Origin: DATFQI01 sp963816955
GTDB taxonomy: Bacteria; Actinomycetota; Thermoleophilia; Solirubrobacterales; Solirubrobacteraceae
NCBI GenBank assembly: GCA_963816955.1
Contig: CAWFME010000003.1
Span: forward strand, 186,001-250,000
Direction: 5' to 3'
Length of the DNA: 64,000 bases
In this document: piece after piece, positions 25,543-34,663 of the stretch
Layout of the letters: every line of letters starts with the position of its first letter
How positions within the stretch are numbered: position 1 is the stretch's first letter
Made by a program: the position numbers and the translations under genes
The notes under the pieces: model-generated
What the model was told of the DNA's origin: nothing
Databases searched by the model: none
Seen by the model: only the letters and a program-made list of their open reading frames with translations

Positions 25543-26958
25543 TCAGCACTTGTGGTGGCCCTTGCCGTGCTCCAGCCCCTGCTCGGAGGCGTGGCTGTGG
25601 TCCGTGCACGGGGGCGCTGACGCGGGCGGGGCGGGCTCGGGGGCGGCCGCGACCGGTCCGGCAGGCGCAGGGGTCACGGGCGTGGGCGTCGCCGCCGGGG
25701 AGGGGGTCGTCGCGGACGGAGGGGAAGGCGCCGGCGCGGCCGGGCGCGGGGGTGGTTGCGCGCGCGGCGGTGACTCCGCGCGGGGTGCCGGGGGCGCGTG
25801 CGTGCCTGGAGTCCGGGCCGGCGGGCGCGGCCGAGCGGGCGCGGTGGTGAGCGGCGTCGCCGCCGGGGCTTTCGCTTCGCGGGGCCCGGCCTTCGCGGGC
25901 CGGGCGGCGGCCGTCGTCGCGGCGTGCGGGCGCCGCCGGGCTGACCGGGAAGATCGCGAGGCGCGCGCGGTCGGGGTCGTCGACGACGCGGCGGGCGCGG
26001 TGACCCGGGTCTCCGGTGCCGCGACGGCCGCGGGCGCGCGGGTCTGCACCTCGGGGTGCTGCGCACCGGGCCAGGCGAGCCATGCGACCCCGAGCACGGC
26101 GGCCGTCGCGGTCGTGCCGCCCGCGATCCAGCGCGCATGGCCGGGCCGCATCCCGGCCGCTGCCCCTGCGGCGGAATGGCCGTCGGCCCCGACCGCGCCG
26201 AGCACCGCGTCGCGCAGCCCGGGTGCGGGGAGGACCGGCAACAGCAGCGCGACCCTGCGGCGCCGGTCGCGCAGGTCGTTCCGGAACGCCGTGCACGGCT
26301 CGCACTGGCGCAGGTGAAGGCGGATGCCCCGCTGATTGAGCGACCCGCCGCGTGCGGTGGTCAGTCGCTCGCGCACGCTCGTGCACGTCGCGCTGCGAGC
26401 GTCGCGGCGGCCGGCGAGCGAGCTGCGCGCCTGGTAGACGAGCGCCTTCACCTGCGCGGGCGTGCAGTCCAGCGCCTGCGCGATCTCCGCCTGCGAGAGG
26501 TCGGCGATCTCGAACATGGCGAGGGCAGCCCGCTGCTGCGCCGGCAGCGCGACGATGTCTCGGACGACCTCCTCGAGCGCCTCCCGCTGCTCGATCTGGG
26601 CGGGCACCGCGGCCGCGCGATCGAGCAGGTCGTCCTCGAGCGCGCGCTCGAGCGCAGCGGGTCGCCGATCGCGCACCATGGTGAGGGCGTTGTTGCGCGC
26701 GACGTGGTAGAGCCACGCTCGCGGGTGCTCGACGGTGGTGCCGCCGCTCAGCGTGCGGAACGCCGCGAGGAAGGTCTGCTGCACGACGTCCTCCGCGGCG
26801 GCGCGGTCGCCGACGTACTGCTGCACGAACGACAGCAGCCCCGGGGCGTGACGCTCGTAGAGCTCGGTGAACGCGGCCTGGTCGCCGCGGCCCGCGCGGC
26901 GCGCCAGCGCGCGATCGTCCTCGGATCGGGCGGACCGGCGCGGCGCGACGACGCTCAC
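25543..26958 (-). CDS. ECF-type sigma factor fused to zinc-finger, membrane helix and metal-binding-like tail
   Basis: 471 residues. Sigma-2 occupies about 25-95 (GDQAAFTELYERHAPGLL, DVVQQTFLAAF) and sigma-4 about 130-185 (LPAQQRAALAMFEIADLSQAEIAQAL). An H-x3-C-x2-C zinc-finger (His215, Cys219, Cys222) resembling that of ZAS anti-sigma factors follows. One membrane helix runs about 275-297, then roughly 150 residues rich in Pro/Ala, and a C-terminus CTDHSHASEQGLEHGKGHHKC. Sigma and anti-sigma functions thus seem to be on one membrane-tethered chain. GTG start behind AAGGAG. It follows the propeller gene at 26972 by 13 bp. Confidence 0.88.
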   Translation of the reverse strand: MSVVAPRRSARSEDDRALARRAGRGDQAAFTELYERHAPGLLSFVQQYVGDRAAAEDVVQQTFLAAFRTLSGGTTVEHPRAWLYHVARNNALTMVRDRRPAALERALEDDLLDRAAAVPAQIEQREALEEVVRDIVALPAQQRAALAMFEIADLSQAEIAQALDCTPAQVKALVYQARSSLAGRRDARSATCTSVRERLTTARGGSLNQRGIRLHLRQCEPCTAFRNDLRDRRRRVALLLPVLPAPGLRDAVLGAVGADGHSAAGAAAGMRPGHARWIAGGTTATAAVLGVAWLAWPGAQHPEVQTRAPAAVAAPETRVTAPAASSTTPTARASRSSRSARRRPHAATTAAARPAKAGPREAKAPAATPLTTAPARPRPPARTPGTHAPPAPRAESPPRAQPPPRPAAPAPSPPSATTPSPAATPTPVTPAPAGPVAAAPEPAPPASAPPCTDHSHASEQGLEHGKGHHKC

Positions 26959-26971
26959 GGGCCGGTCTCCT

Positions 26972-28558
26972 TCAGCGCCCGCGCGGCCGGGGCGCTCTGA
27001 GCGTGATCGTCCGGCTCGACCTCGTCGCCAGCCCGTCGGCGTTCGTGAGGACGACCGTGACCCGCGTGGAGATCCTGCGGTTCAGCCTCAGGATCCGGCG
27101 GTTGGCCTTCGACAGCCTGATCGTGAGCGCGACCTTTCCGCCGGGGTCGACCACGAACGACCTGCGGGCGAGAGCCACCCGCTTCCTCGCCTTGCCCTTG
27201 CGGGAGACGCGGATCTTCCTGACGCTGTCGAAGGTCGCCCTGCCGGTCAGCGCCTCGGTGGCGTCGAAGGTGAAGACGAAGCGGCCGGCGCGGTTGACCG
27301 TGATCGCGGATCTCGGGCCGAACCTCGCCGGCGGGGGCGGGAGCGTGGTGGCCCCGGGCCCGGCCGTGGCCGCGATGGTGTGGGGTGGGCTGGTGAGCGG
27401 GGTGTCGCCGCCCGGGCCGGTGGCGGTCACACGGCAGCGGTAGGCGCCGGTGGCGAACGCGGTGTAGAGGCCGGTCGGGGCACCGGCGATGTCGGCGCCG
27501 TCACGGGTCCATTGATTCGCGAGCGCCAAGGGTGCGCGGTAGAGGAACGCATCGGGCAGGTCGGGCGCCCAGGACGGCTGGGAGCAGGAGAGCACCGAGC
27601 CGATGACCGACCCGCCGCTGATCGCCGGCACCGCGCTGCCGCGCGGCACCTGGACCAGGGCCAGGAAGCGGGGATCGCGCGAGGCCGCCCCGGCGATGTC
27701 GAGCTGCCCGCCCGTCCCTGATCCGTCGAGCGCGGCGAACGAGATCGCGTCGTTGCCGAGGTTGGCGAAGTAGATCCGCCCCGCCGTCGGGTCGATCGCC
27801 ATGCCGATGGGGCCGCCGGGGCCCCCTCCCGAGAGGTTGAGCTCGCCGCCGCCGCCCGACCCGTCCAGGTTGGCGTGGGAGATCGTGTTGCCGAGGTTGG
27901 TCCAGTAGATCTTCCCTGCCGTCGGGTCGATCGTGACGCCGTGGGGCTTGTCCGGCGAGGACCCGGCGATGTTGAGCTCGCCGCCGCCCGATCCGTCGAG
28001 CTTGGCGTAGGAGATCGTGTCGGTGACGCGGTTGGCCCAGTAGAGCTTCCCCGCTGCCGTGTCGATCGCCAGGCCGTAGGGCTCGGCCGGGGTCGCCCCG
28101 GTGGTGTCGAGCACGCCGCCGCCCGACCCGTCGAGCGCGGCGTAGGAGATCGCGTTGCCGGTGTCGTTGGCCCAGTAGATCCTTCCCGCGGCGGGATCGA
28201 TCGCGACGCCGTGCGGCTTCACGATCGGGGCGCCGCCGAGGTCGAGCTGTCCGCCGCCGCCCGATCCGTCGAGCTTGGCGTAGGAGATCGTGGCGTTGCC
28301 CTGGTTGGCCCAGTAGATCCTCCCCGCCACAGGGTCGACCGCCACGCCTCGCGGTCCGTCCGGGGTGGCACCGGACACGTCGAGCAGGCTCCCGCCGCCC
28401 GATCCGTCGAGGTTGGCGTAGGAGATCGTGTCGTTGCCGTTGGCCCAGTAGGCGCGGTCCACGCCGAGCGCCGCGGGCGCCGCCGCGAGGGCGAGCAGCA
28501 CGGCGACGATCAAGGACACGCCGTGCCGAGCCTGCAGGATCACGCGGGCAGCGAGCAC
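26972..28558 (-). CDS. Secreted YWTD-like beta-propeller repeat protein
   Basis: 528 residues from a GTG with GGAGAGG 9 nt upstream; a TTG at 28594 is an alternative. Signal sequence ending AAPAALG. Then six near-identical repeats of 44-46 residues with the pattern GRIYWAN-x-GN-x-TISYA-x-LDGSGGG-x-LD...P-x-GVAIDP, which would form one propeller. A C-terminal Ig-like region (about 330-430) and a Lys/Arg-rich beta domain follow. Probably cell-surface. It is co-directional with and 13 bp upstream of the membrane sigma-fusion gene, so one operon is likely. Confidence 0.85.
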   Translation of the reverse strand: MLAARVILQARHGVSLIVAVLLALAAAPAALGVDRAYWANGNDTISYANLDGSGGGSLLDVSGATPDGPRGVAVDPVAGRIYWANQGNATISYAKLDGSGGGGQLDLGGAPIVKPHGVAIDPAAGRIYWANDTGNAISYAALDGSGGGVLDTTGATPAEPYGLAIDTAAGKLYWANRVTDTISYAKLDGSGGGELNIAGSSPDKPHGVTIDPTAGKIYWTNLGNTISHANLDGSGGGGELNLSGGGPGGPIGMAIDPTAGRIYFANLGNDAISFAALDGSGTGGQLDIAGAASRDPRFLALVQVPRGSAVPAISGGSVIGSVLSCSQPSWAPDLPDAFLYRAPLALANQWTRDGADIAGAPTGLYTAFATGAYRCRVTATGPGGDTPLTSPPHTIAATAGPGATTLPPPPARFGPRSAITVNRAGRFVFTFDATEALTGRATFDSVRKIRVSRKGKARKRVALARRSFVVDPGGKVALTIRLSKANRRILRLNRRISTRVTVVLTNADGLATRSSRTITLRAPRPRGR

Positions 28559-28657
28559 GAGCCAGACCCTCTCCGATCCGGTCCGTCGAGTCAACGCGGC
28601 CGAGCGCGATCACGAGGCGCCCGCCGGACCTGGTGGTCCGGCGGGCCCCGTCGAACG

Positions 28658-31360
28658 TCAGCGCGGCCTGCGGTGCGGCGCCCGGACGTCACGGACCTTC
28701 GTCGTCGCGCGGACGCGCGCCCGCGTCTGCGCCGCCAGCGTGCCGACCGCCGGCGCCTGCTGCACCCAGTAGGCCGCCGAGGCGAGCGCCGGCCACTCGC
28801 GCTCAGGATCGGCGCGGTAGGCCGGGTTCATCGCGAACACGGTCAGGCGCGAGGTGCCGGACGTGTTCGGCCCGTGCGCGATCAGCGGGGCGCCGGCGGC
28901 GCTCGCGGACTGCGCGTCCTGTAGCCACAGGCCGGCGGCGAAGAAGCCCGCGCTGGGCAGCTTCGCGTCGACCTGCAGCGAGGGGGGCACCGCCGTGAAC
29001 CACGTCGGCGGGTCCATGATCGCCGTGTCGCGCGCCGGGTAGGCGCCGACGATCGGGCTGCTCGCGCCCCCGACGTTGTCCCAGTAGACGATGCCGCTGC
29101 GCCCGCTGCCGCTGCGGCTCGCCGCCGTCAGGCCGGCGACCTGGCCGGCCGAGGCGAGGAACGCCGTGCCGTTGGTCCCCGCCCCGACGTAGCCGCCGTG
29201 GTCTGCGAAGAACGACAGCAGCCGCGCGCGGGCCGTCGCGCCGTTCGGCCACCCCGCCTGGTTGTAGACGACGTCGTAGCCGGCCAGCGGGTCGGGCCCG
29301 CCGGCGTTGTTGAGCGCGCTCGTGTTGCCGGTCGGCACCGGATCGGCGGTGAAGCCGAGGTCGCGCAGGACCCAGATCTCCTGCGTCAGGCCACCGGTGA
29401 GCACGGCGATCCGCGGCACGCTGGTGCGAGGCTCGCTCGCCGGCAGCGCCGTGGCGGCGACGCCGCCGAAGCGCAGGCCGCGGTCCTTGCCCACGCGGTC
29501 GAGCGTCGGCTTGTCCGACGCGGCGAAGATCGCCGTGCCGGCCGGGTACGTGCGCCCGTTGCCGGCGAACGACGCGGTCGCGATCTCGGCTGCGACGCCG
29601 TCCGAGACCAGCGAGTTGAGCGTGCGCACCGCGGTCGGCGAGTCGATCTCCAGCACGTAGGCGCCGGCCGGGCCGGGCTCGACGCCCCCGCTCAGCTTCT
29701 GCGGGCTGCCGATCGCGTGCGTGGCCGGTGTGAAGCCGGCGCCCGTGGGGATCTGGACGACGTCCGCGCCCCAGAGGTAGCCGTGGCTCCACGCCGCCGG
29801 CGGTGCATACAGCACGCCGATCTCGTCCGAGATGTCGTCGCCGACCGAGAGCGTGGTCTCGACCAGGCCACGGTGCGCCTGATCCATCCAGACGACGTAG
29901 GAGCCCTGGTCGAACTGCTGGGAGCCGGAGGTCAGCGCCTTGTTGAGCTGCGTGACCTCGATGCCGTTGTCGAGCAGCCACTGGACGAGGTTGTTCGCCT
30001 CGGCGTCGCTGCGCTGGCCGCCGCCCAGCGGGATCACGTATGCCTCGGGGTACTCGTGCATCCAGTTGTTGGCGACGTCGAACGGCGCCGGGCAGCACGC
30101 CGGTCGCGCAGCGCCCGCCTCGCCGCGGCGGTAGTTCTCGAGCTGGTCCGCCAGCAGGTCGTGGCGATGCGCGATGTCGAACGCGAGCGTCGACGTGGCG
30201 ACCGCGTACTGCGCCGTGCGGGCCGCGGCGCGGCCGCGCGGGAAGCTCGTCAGGCCGGGCGCCCCGCAGACACGCTGCGTCGCGGGGTTGGAGGCCGTGC
30301 TCTGGCACATCTCCACGGTCGAGCCGTTGAGGCCGACGAGCTGGTTGTACATCGGCGTGTAGAACGGGCCCCAGTCGTCCCAGCCCTCCGCGACGGCCGG
30401 CCCCGGCGGGCTGCCGTTGGCACAGACGGACGAGCCGATCGGCGGCAGGTTGGCGTTGGCGCACCAGTCGTTGATCGGACGCTGGATCCCGAGTCCCTCC
30501 GCCGCGAGCGCGGCGCCGTTCGCGGCGGTCCGCGGCTGGTTCCACTTGAGGAACAGGTCGTACTCGATGCCGGGGTTGTGGGGCTTGGTCGTCGCCTCGA
30601 TCAGCGTCGGCGTCGTGTACCCGTGCTGGTCGAGCATGTCGGGGAACAGCCACTGCTGCATGGCCGACACCGAGGCCTTGACCTCAGGCTGCGACTGCGT
30701 CAGGAAGTCCCGGTTGAGGTCGAAGCCGGCGCCGTTGGCGCGCGTCCCGGCGGCGCGGCCGTCCGGGTTCTGGACGGGGTTGAAGACGACGATGGCGTGG
30801 TCGAGGATCGCGTCGACCTCGGCATCCTCGCCGCGCGGCGTCGTCGCGAGCCGCTCGATCAGCTGCATCGACGCGTCGACGCCCTCGTACTCGTCGCCGT
30901 GGATCGCGGCCTGGATGAAGATCGGGACCTTCACGTCGTCGCCGTAGCCGCCGAGGTCGCGGATCGCCTTCGCCGGGTCGTCGAGCGCCAGCCTGCGGAG
31001 CTTGCTCCAGCGCTCGAAGTCGCGGCGCTGGCCGGGGGTCTCGAGCGCGTTGAAGGTGACCAGGTACATCGGCCGCCCGAGCGCGGACTGGCCGAAGACC
31101 TCCAGCGACATCCGGTTGCCGACGCTCTCGGCCTTGATCGCCTCGAGCGTGCAGCCGATCGCGTAGTAGGGGATGTGCGGGAAGCTGCCGACCGGGTGAC
31201 TCGGGCTGCTGCCGTCCGGCAGGGCTCCGGCCGCATCGGGCGCCGGCGTGCCGCACCAAGGCGGCTCGATCTCCACGGCGTGAGCCGAGCTCGCAAGGCA
31301 GAGCAGCAGCGCGAACAGCGCGACAGCTCCGGCCAGTCCCTTACGCAGACTGCCGACCAT
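28658..31360 (-). CDS. Secreted M14-family zinc carboxypeptidase, large
   Basis: 900 residues. Signal peptide: basic MVGSLRKG, then a hydrophobic stretch ending SSAHA. The peptidase domain shows the H-x-x-E metal motif in AAIHGDEYEG, FNPVQNPDGR, and FDLNRDF. A candidate third ligand lies in the DQHGYTTPTLIEATTKPHNP region. Long insertions and a C-terminal half with Rossmann-like or amidotransferase-like blocks (IAVLTGGLTQEIWVLRDLG, FFADHGGYVGAGTNGTAFL) follow. Typical of large secreted peptidases in soil actinobacteria. The start at 31360 is chosen for the signal peptide and a GGGGAG site; the longer frame lacks both. Confidence 0.87.
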   Translation of the reverse strand: MVGSLRKGLAGAVALFALLLCLASSAHAVEIEPPWCGTPAPDAAGALPDGSSPSHPVGSFPHIPYYAIGCTLEAIKAESVGNRMSLEVFGQSALGRPMYLVTFNALETPGQRRDFERWSKLRRLALDDPAKAIRDLGGYGDDVKVPIFIQAAIHGDEYEGVDASMQLIERLATTPRGEDAEVDAILDHAIVVFNPVQNPDGRAAGTRANGAGFDLNRDFLTQSQPEVKASVSAMQQWLFPDMLDQHGYTTPTLIEATTKPHNPGIEYDLFLKWNQPRTAANGAALAAEGLGIQRPINDWCANANLPPIGSSVCANGSPPGPAVAEGWDDWGPFYTPMYNQLVGLNGSTVEMCQSTASNPATQRVCGAPGLTSFPRGRAAARTAQYAVATSTLAFDIAHRHDLLADQLENYRRGEAGAARPACCPAPFDVANNWMHEYPEAYVIPLGGGQRSDAEANNLVQWLLDNGIEVTQLNKALTSGSQQFDQGSYVVWMDQAHRGLVETTLSVGDDISDEIGVLYAPPAAWSHGYLWGADVVQIPTGAGFTPATHAIGSPQKLSGGVEPGPAGAYVLEIDSPTAVRTLNSLVSDGVAAEIATASFAGNGRTYPAGTAIFAASDKPTLDRVGKDRGLRFGGVAATALPASEPRTSVPRIAVLTGGLTQEIWVLRDLGFTADPVPTGNTSALNNAGGPDPLAGYDVVYNQAGWPNGATARARLLSFFADHGGYVGAGTNGTAFLASAGQVAGLTAASRSGSGRSGIVYWDNVGGASSPIVGAYPARDTAIMDPPTWFTAVPPSLQVDAKLPSAGFFAAGLWLQDAQSASAAGAPLIAHGPNTSGTSRLTVFAMNPAYRADPEREWPALASAAYWVQQAPAVGTLAAQTRARVRATTKVRDVRAPHRRPR

Positions 31361-31456
31361 GACACTCCCCACTCCTCGGTGGAACGCGTCCGGACCGCAG
31401 GGTCTGTCGCGCCGATCGGGGCAACCTCTCACCCTCCCACCGCCGCGTCAAGAGCC

Positions 31457-32806
31457 TCAGGCGATCGCGGGCGCCTCCGGCAGCCTCGCCAGCGCCGCCT
31501 CCATGTCGGCCTCCGAGAACTCGGGGTCCTCGAGCGTGCCGGCGAGGAACGCCTCGTAGGCGGCGAGGTCGAAGTGGCCGTGGCCGCAGAGGCCGAACAG
31601 GATCACGCGCTCCTCGCCGGCCTGCTTCGCCGCCTCGGCCTCCTCGATCACCGCCCGGATCGCGTGGGCGGGCTCGGGGGCGGGGATGATCCCCTCGCTG
31701 CGCGCGAACTGGACGGCCGCCGCGAAGGTCTCGTTCTGCTTGTACGCGCGCGCCTCGATCGCGCCCGCCTTCACCAGCCCGCACAGCATCGGCGCGTCCC
31801 CGTGGTAGCGCAGCCCGCCCGCGTGCACGGGCGGCGGGACGAAGTCGTGCCCGAGCGTGTACATGGGCATCAGCGGGGTCAGCCCGGCGGTGTCGCCGAA
31901 GTCGTAGCGATAGACGCCGCGGGTCAGCGTCGGGCAGGCGGCGGGCTCGGCGGCCACGATCCGCGCGGTCGACTTCCTGCGCAGGAACGGGAACACGAGC
32001 CCGGCGAAGTTGGAGCCGCCGCCGACGCACCCGACGATCACGTCGGGCTCCTCGCCCGCCAGCTCCATCTGCAGGATCGCCTCCTGCCCGATCACCGTCT
32101 GGTGCAGCAGGACGTGGTTGAGCACCGAGCCGAGCGAGTAGTTGCAGTCCGGGTCCTGGGCGGCGACCTCCACGGCCTCGGAGATCGCGATCCCGAGCGA
32201 CCCGGTGGGGTGCTCGGCCTGCGAGCGGCCGGACTGCGTGAGCTCGCTCGGCGAGCGGTGCACCGTCGCGCCCCAGGTCTGCATCATCGAGCGCCGGTAG
32301 GGCTTCTGGTCGTAGCTGGAGCCGACCATGAAGACCTCGCACTCGAGGCCGAACAGCGAGCAGGCGAAGGCCAGCGAGGAGCCCCACTGGCCCGCGCCGG
32401 TCTCGGTCGACAGCTTGGAGATGCCGGCCTTGGCGTTCTCGTACGCCTGCGGGATGGCGGTGTTGGGCTTGTGCGAGCCGGCCGGGGAGACGCCCTCGTA
32501 CTTGTAGTAGATGTGCGCCGGCGTGCCGAGCGCCGCCTCGAGCCGGCGGGCGCGGTACAGCGGCGTCGGGCGCCACAGGCCGTAGGCCTCGCGGACCTCG
32601 TCCGGGATCTCGACCTCGGGCTCCATCGAGACCTCCTGACCGATCAGCGCCATCGGGAAGATCGGCGTCAGGTCGTCGGGCCCCGCGGGTTGCCCGGTCG
32701 CCGGGCTTAGCGGTGGGAGCGGCTCGCCCGGGAGATCGGGGAGCAGGTTGACCCAGTGGCTGGGGATGTCCGCCTCTGAGAGCAGGAACTTCGTCGGGTC
32801 AGGCAT
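31457..32806 (-). CDS. TrpB-like pyridoxal-phosphate enzyme (TrpB2 type)
   Basis: 449 residues, longer than TrpB1 (about 400). PLP-binding Lys in YEGVSPAGSHKPNTAI and the phosphate-binding glycine loop GCVGGGSNFAG. The N-terminal block WRPTPLYRARRLE and internal YRRSMMQTWGATVHRSPSE are TrpB2 features. TrpB2 makes tryptophan from indole and serine, often without a TrpA partner. No trpA or other trp gene is nearby. The start codon is 6 nt after TACGAT (leaderless) and overlaps the 3' end of the CotH gene by 8 bp. Confidence 0.92.
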   Translation of the reverse strand: MPDPTKFLLSEADIPSHWVNLLPDLPGEPLPPLSPATGQPAGPDDLTPIFPMALIGQEVSMEPEVEIPDEVREAYGLWRPTPLYRARRLEAALGTPAHIYYKYEGVSPAGSHKPNTAIPQAYENAKAGISKLSTETGAGQWGSSLAFACSLFGLECEVFMVGSSYDQKPYRRSMMQTWGATVHRSPSELTQSGRSQAEHPTGSLGIAISEAVEVAAQDPDCNYSLGSVLNHVLLHQTVIGQEAILQMELAGEEPDVIVGCVGGGSNFAGLVFPFLRRKSTARIVAAEPAACPTLTRGVYRYDFGDTAGLTPLMPMYTLGHDFVPPPVHAGGLRYHGDAPMLCGLVKAGAIEARAYKQNETFAAAVQFARSEGIIPAPEPAHAIRAVIEEAEAAKQAGEERVILFGLCGHGHFDLAAYEAFLAGTLEDPEFSEADMEAALARLPEAPAIA

Positions 32807-34382
32807 GGCCCGATCGTACGCCGACCGTCCTGGTCGCGGAGGCGCGTGGCAGCAGCGTGCCGTTGCCCTCGAAGCGCGCTTGCACCGTCAGCCTCCTCCG
32901 GCCCGCGAAGGGCCTGGAGAAGGTCGCGGTCGAGGAGAAGCTGCAGCTCTTGCCGAGCGTCGCGCGGCGCAGCGAGACCGTCCGCCCGCCCGCCTTGATC
33001 CGGACGGCCACGCGTCCCCGGCACGCCGTCGCCCGGCTGACCCCCGGGGGCAGGCGCAGCGAGCCCGAGGTGGTGAAGCGGTACGGGCGCCGTGCGTCCC
33101 TGCGAGGCGTCACCCGGGCGCTGAGCCTGCCCGGCCGGAGCCGGCCGGCGGCGACGGGCGGCGGCGGCGGGGGAGGATCCGTCGAGGCGCGCTCCGGCGT
33201 CGTGGACGCCGGAGCGGCCGGGGAGAGGTAGGCCGCGACCGCCGCGGGCCGGTCGCGGATGAAGGCGCGGGTGTCGGCCACCGCCGCCTCCCACGCCGGG
33301 TCATCGGCATGCTCGAGGTCGGGCAGCGGCCGCCACGGGGCCACGACGGCCGCGACCGCGTCGAGCCGCGCCTCGAGGTCGATCTCGTGCGCCGCGGCCG
33401 AGACCGCGCCGAGGCTCGAGCGGAACGCCTCGAGGCACGAGCCGTCGCCGAGGCAGCGAACGATCAGCAGCCCGTCGCCGTCGCCGTCGCCTCCGAACGC
33501 GACGCGGCGCCCGAAGGTCTGGTCGAGCCCGGAGGCGAGCATCGCGAACCGCCCCGACGCGTCGCTGTGGAGGTAGTAGTTGCTCGGCGACTTGTGACCG
33601 GCGCGCACGCTGTAGCCGTCCCAGTGGCCGAGGTACTGCTCGGCAGCCCACAGGCGGGTCATCTCGTCGAGGTCCGCCGAGCCCGCCATCCCCGCCGACC
33701 AGTCGCTCCCGCTCGCGTTCGCCGCGTCGATCAGCGCCTCGAGGTCGCTCCGGTCGTCCTCGTCGCCCTCGTCCACCTCGTAGGCGCCGGCCCCGCCGGC
33801 CGTCACGTCGACGCCGGCCTCGTCGGCTTCGTAGAGGTGCCCGGTGGTCGCGAACAGCCGCGGCAGCGAGACGTCGTCGTACGTCTCGAGGTTCAGGTAG
33901 AGCCCGTAGCCCTGCCCGTTCACGCGCACGTAGGCGAAGCCGGTGCGCGGCGCCGGCACGCCGGCCGCGCGCAGCAGCTCGTAGCCCAGCGTCTCGTGGG
34001 CCATCGACCGGTCCTGCACCAGGTTGTTGAGGGTCATGCTCTTGAGGCCGAGCAGCCGGTCGGTCTTGGCGAACTTGACCTTGAACGCCGCCTTGCCCTC
34101 GAGCGGACGGAACGACCCGTGGCCCTTGAGCTTGACCTGGACCTGCTTCGGGCCGAGGGTGCTGCCGGCGACCGTGAGCTGAAGCGTGGCGGCGACGTAC
34201 GTCCTCGGGTCCAGCAGCAGCGCCTCCCTGGCCTCGTCGGAGAGCGTGAGATCGATCTCGGCGACGCCGGCGGGGTCGTAGAGGACCGCCGCCTCGTCGG
34301 CGCGCGCCGCCGCCGGCAACGCCAGCGCGAGCACGAGCAACGACGCAGGGGCCCAACGGGAACGGGGCGGCGCGCGTCGCAT
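32799..34382 (-). CDS. Secreted CotH-like kinase protein
   Basis: 527 residues. Signal peptide (RRAPPRSRWAPASLLVLALALPAAARA). The CotH domain covers about 30-390: VQVKLKGHGSFRPLEGKAAFKVKF, GLKSMTLNNLVQDRSMAHETLGYELLRAAGVPAPRT, YGLYLNLETYDD, and the Asp in LASGLDQTFGRR near the metal site. CotH proteins phosphorylate spore-coat or surface proteins in Bacillus. A Pro-rich linker (PPPPPPP) leads to a C-terminal beta domain. ATG at 34382 follows GGAGGAGGG at about 10 nt. No sporulation genes are nearby, so a surface role is more likely here. Confidence 0.85.
   Translation of the reverse strand: MRRAPPRSRWAPASLLVLALALPAAARADEAAVLYDPAGVAEIDLTLSDEAREALLLDPRTYVAATLQLTVAGSTLGPKQVQVKLKGHGSFRPLEGKAAFKVKFAKTDRLLGLKSMTLNNLVQDRSMAHETLGYELLRAAGVPAPRTGFAYVRVNGQGYGLYLNLETYDDVSLPRLFATTGHLYEADEAGVDVTAGGAGAYEVDEGDEDDRSDLEALIDAANASGSDWSAGMAGSADLDEMTRLWAAEQYLGHWDGYSVRAGHKSPSNYYLHSDASGRFAMLASGLDQTFGRRVAFGGDGDGDGLLIVRCLGDGSCLEAFRSSLGAVSAAAHEIDLEARLDAVAAVVAPWRPLPDLEHADDPAWEAAVADTRAFIRDRPAAVAAYLSPAAPASTTPERASTDPPPPPPPVAAGRLRPGRLSARVTPRRDARRPYRFTTSGSLRLPPGVSRATACRGRVAVRIKAGGRTVSLRRATLGKSCSFSSTATFSRPFAGRRRLTVQARFEGNGTLLPRASATRTVGVRSGHA
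32807..32818 (-). promoter_or_regulatory. -10 box (TACGAT) for a leaderless trpB2 transcript
   Basis: Minus strand TACGAT (32818-32813), then 6 nt, then ATG. It lies just inside or beside the 3' end of the upstream CotH gene, so trpB2 could be expressed independently of it. No -35 is evident. Confidence 0.45.
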
Positions 34383-34406
34383 GTACGACGACCCTCCTCC
34401 AAGCAC

Positions 34407-34663
34407 GCCGCGGCGTCAACGGTGAAAAAGGTGCGACAGCGCCTCGCCTACGACGGCAGCTGGTGGTTCCACCGCTCGGCGCGGGCCGGCTGCTCCGCGG
34501 GCGCTGGTACGCTGCGGCTACGGGAGCCTCAGCCCCGGTGCCGCCCGGTCAGACGTCAGAGCTTGATCCTGTAGCGCCGCTCCTGATCCTCCGAACCGCC
34601 GGACACTCCTTCGGGCACTCACGACCACTCGCCCGCCGGGGGATCCGCAAAGGGAGGGCTCCG
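34407..34663. other. Intergenic region without a recognised gene
   Basis: A 257-bp divergent gap between the CotH gene and a flippase-like gene. It holds a TACGCT -10-like box near 34508 and several short inverted repeats, but no riboswitch or RNA gene that I can identify. A long 5' leader of about 150 nt for the downstream gene is possible. Confidence 0.4.

Noticed and set aside
27700..28440. Regular repeat that might be taken for a CRISPR or satellite array
   Set aside because: The 132-138 bp period is a multiple of three and codes for propeller blades in frame; there are no short direct repeats with unique spacers.
29198..32710. Very long plus-strand open frame of 1170 codons
   Set aside because: It is antisense to the M14 carboxypeptidase, TrpB2 and part of the CotH gene, has Arg/Ala/Gly-rich low-complexity translation and no recognisable domain. 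High GC makes such shadow frames common.
34407..34663. Possible riboswitch in the CotH/flippase gap
   Set aside because: Several GC stems can be drawn, but no conserved riboswitch core was recognised, so I list only an unassigned intergenic region.
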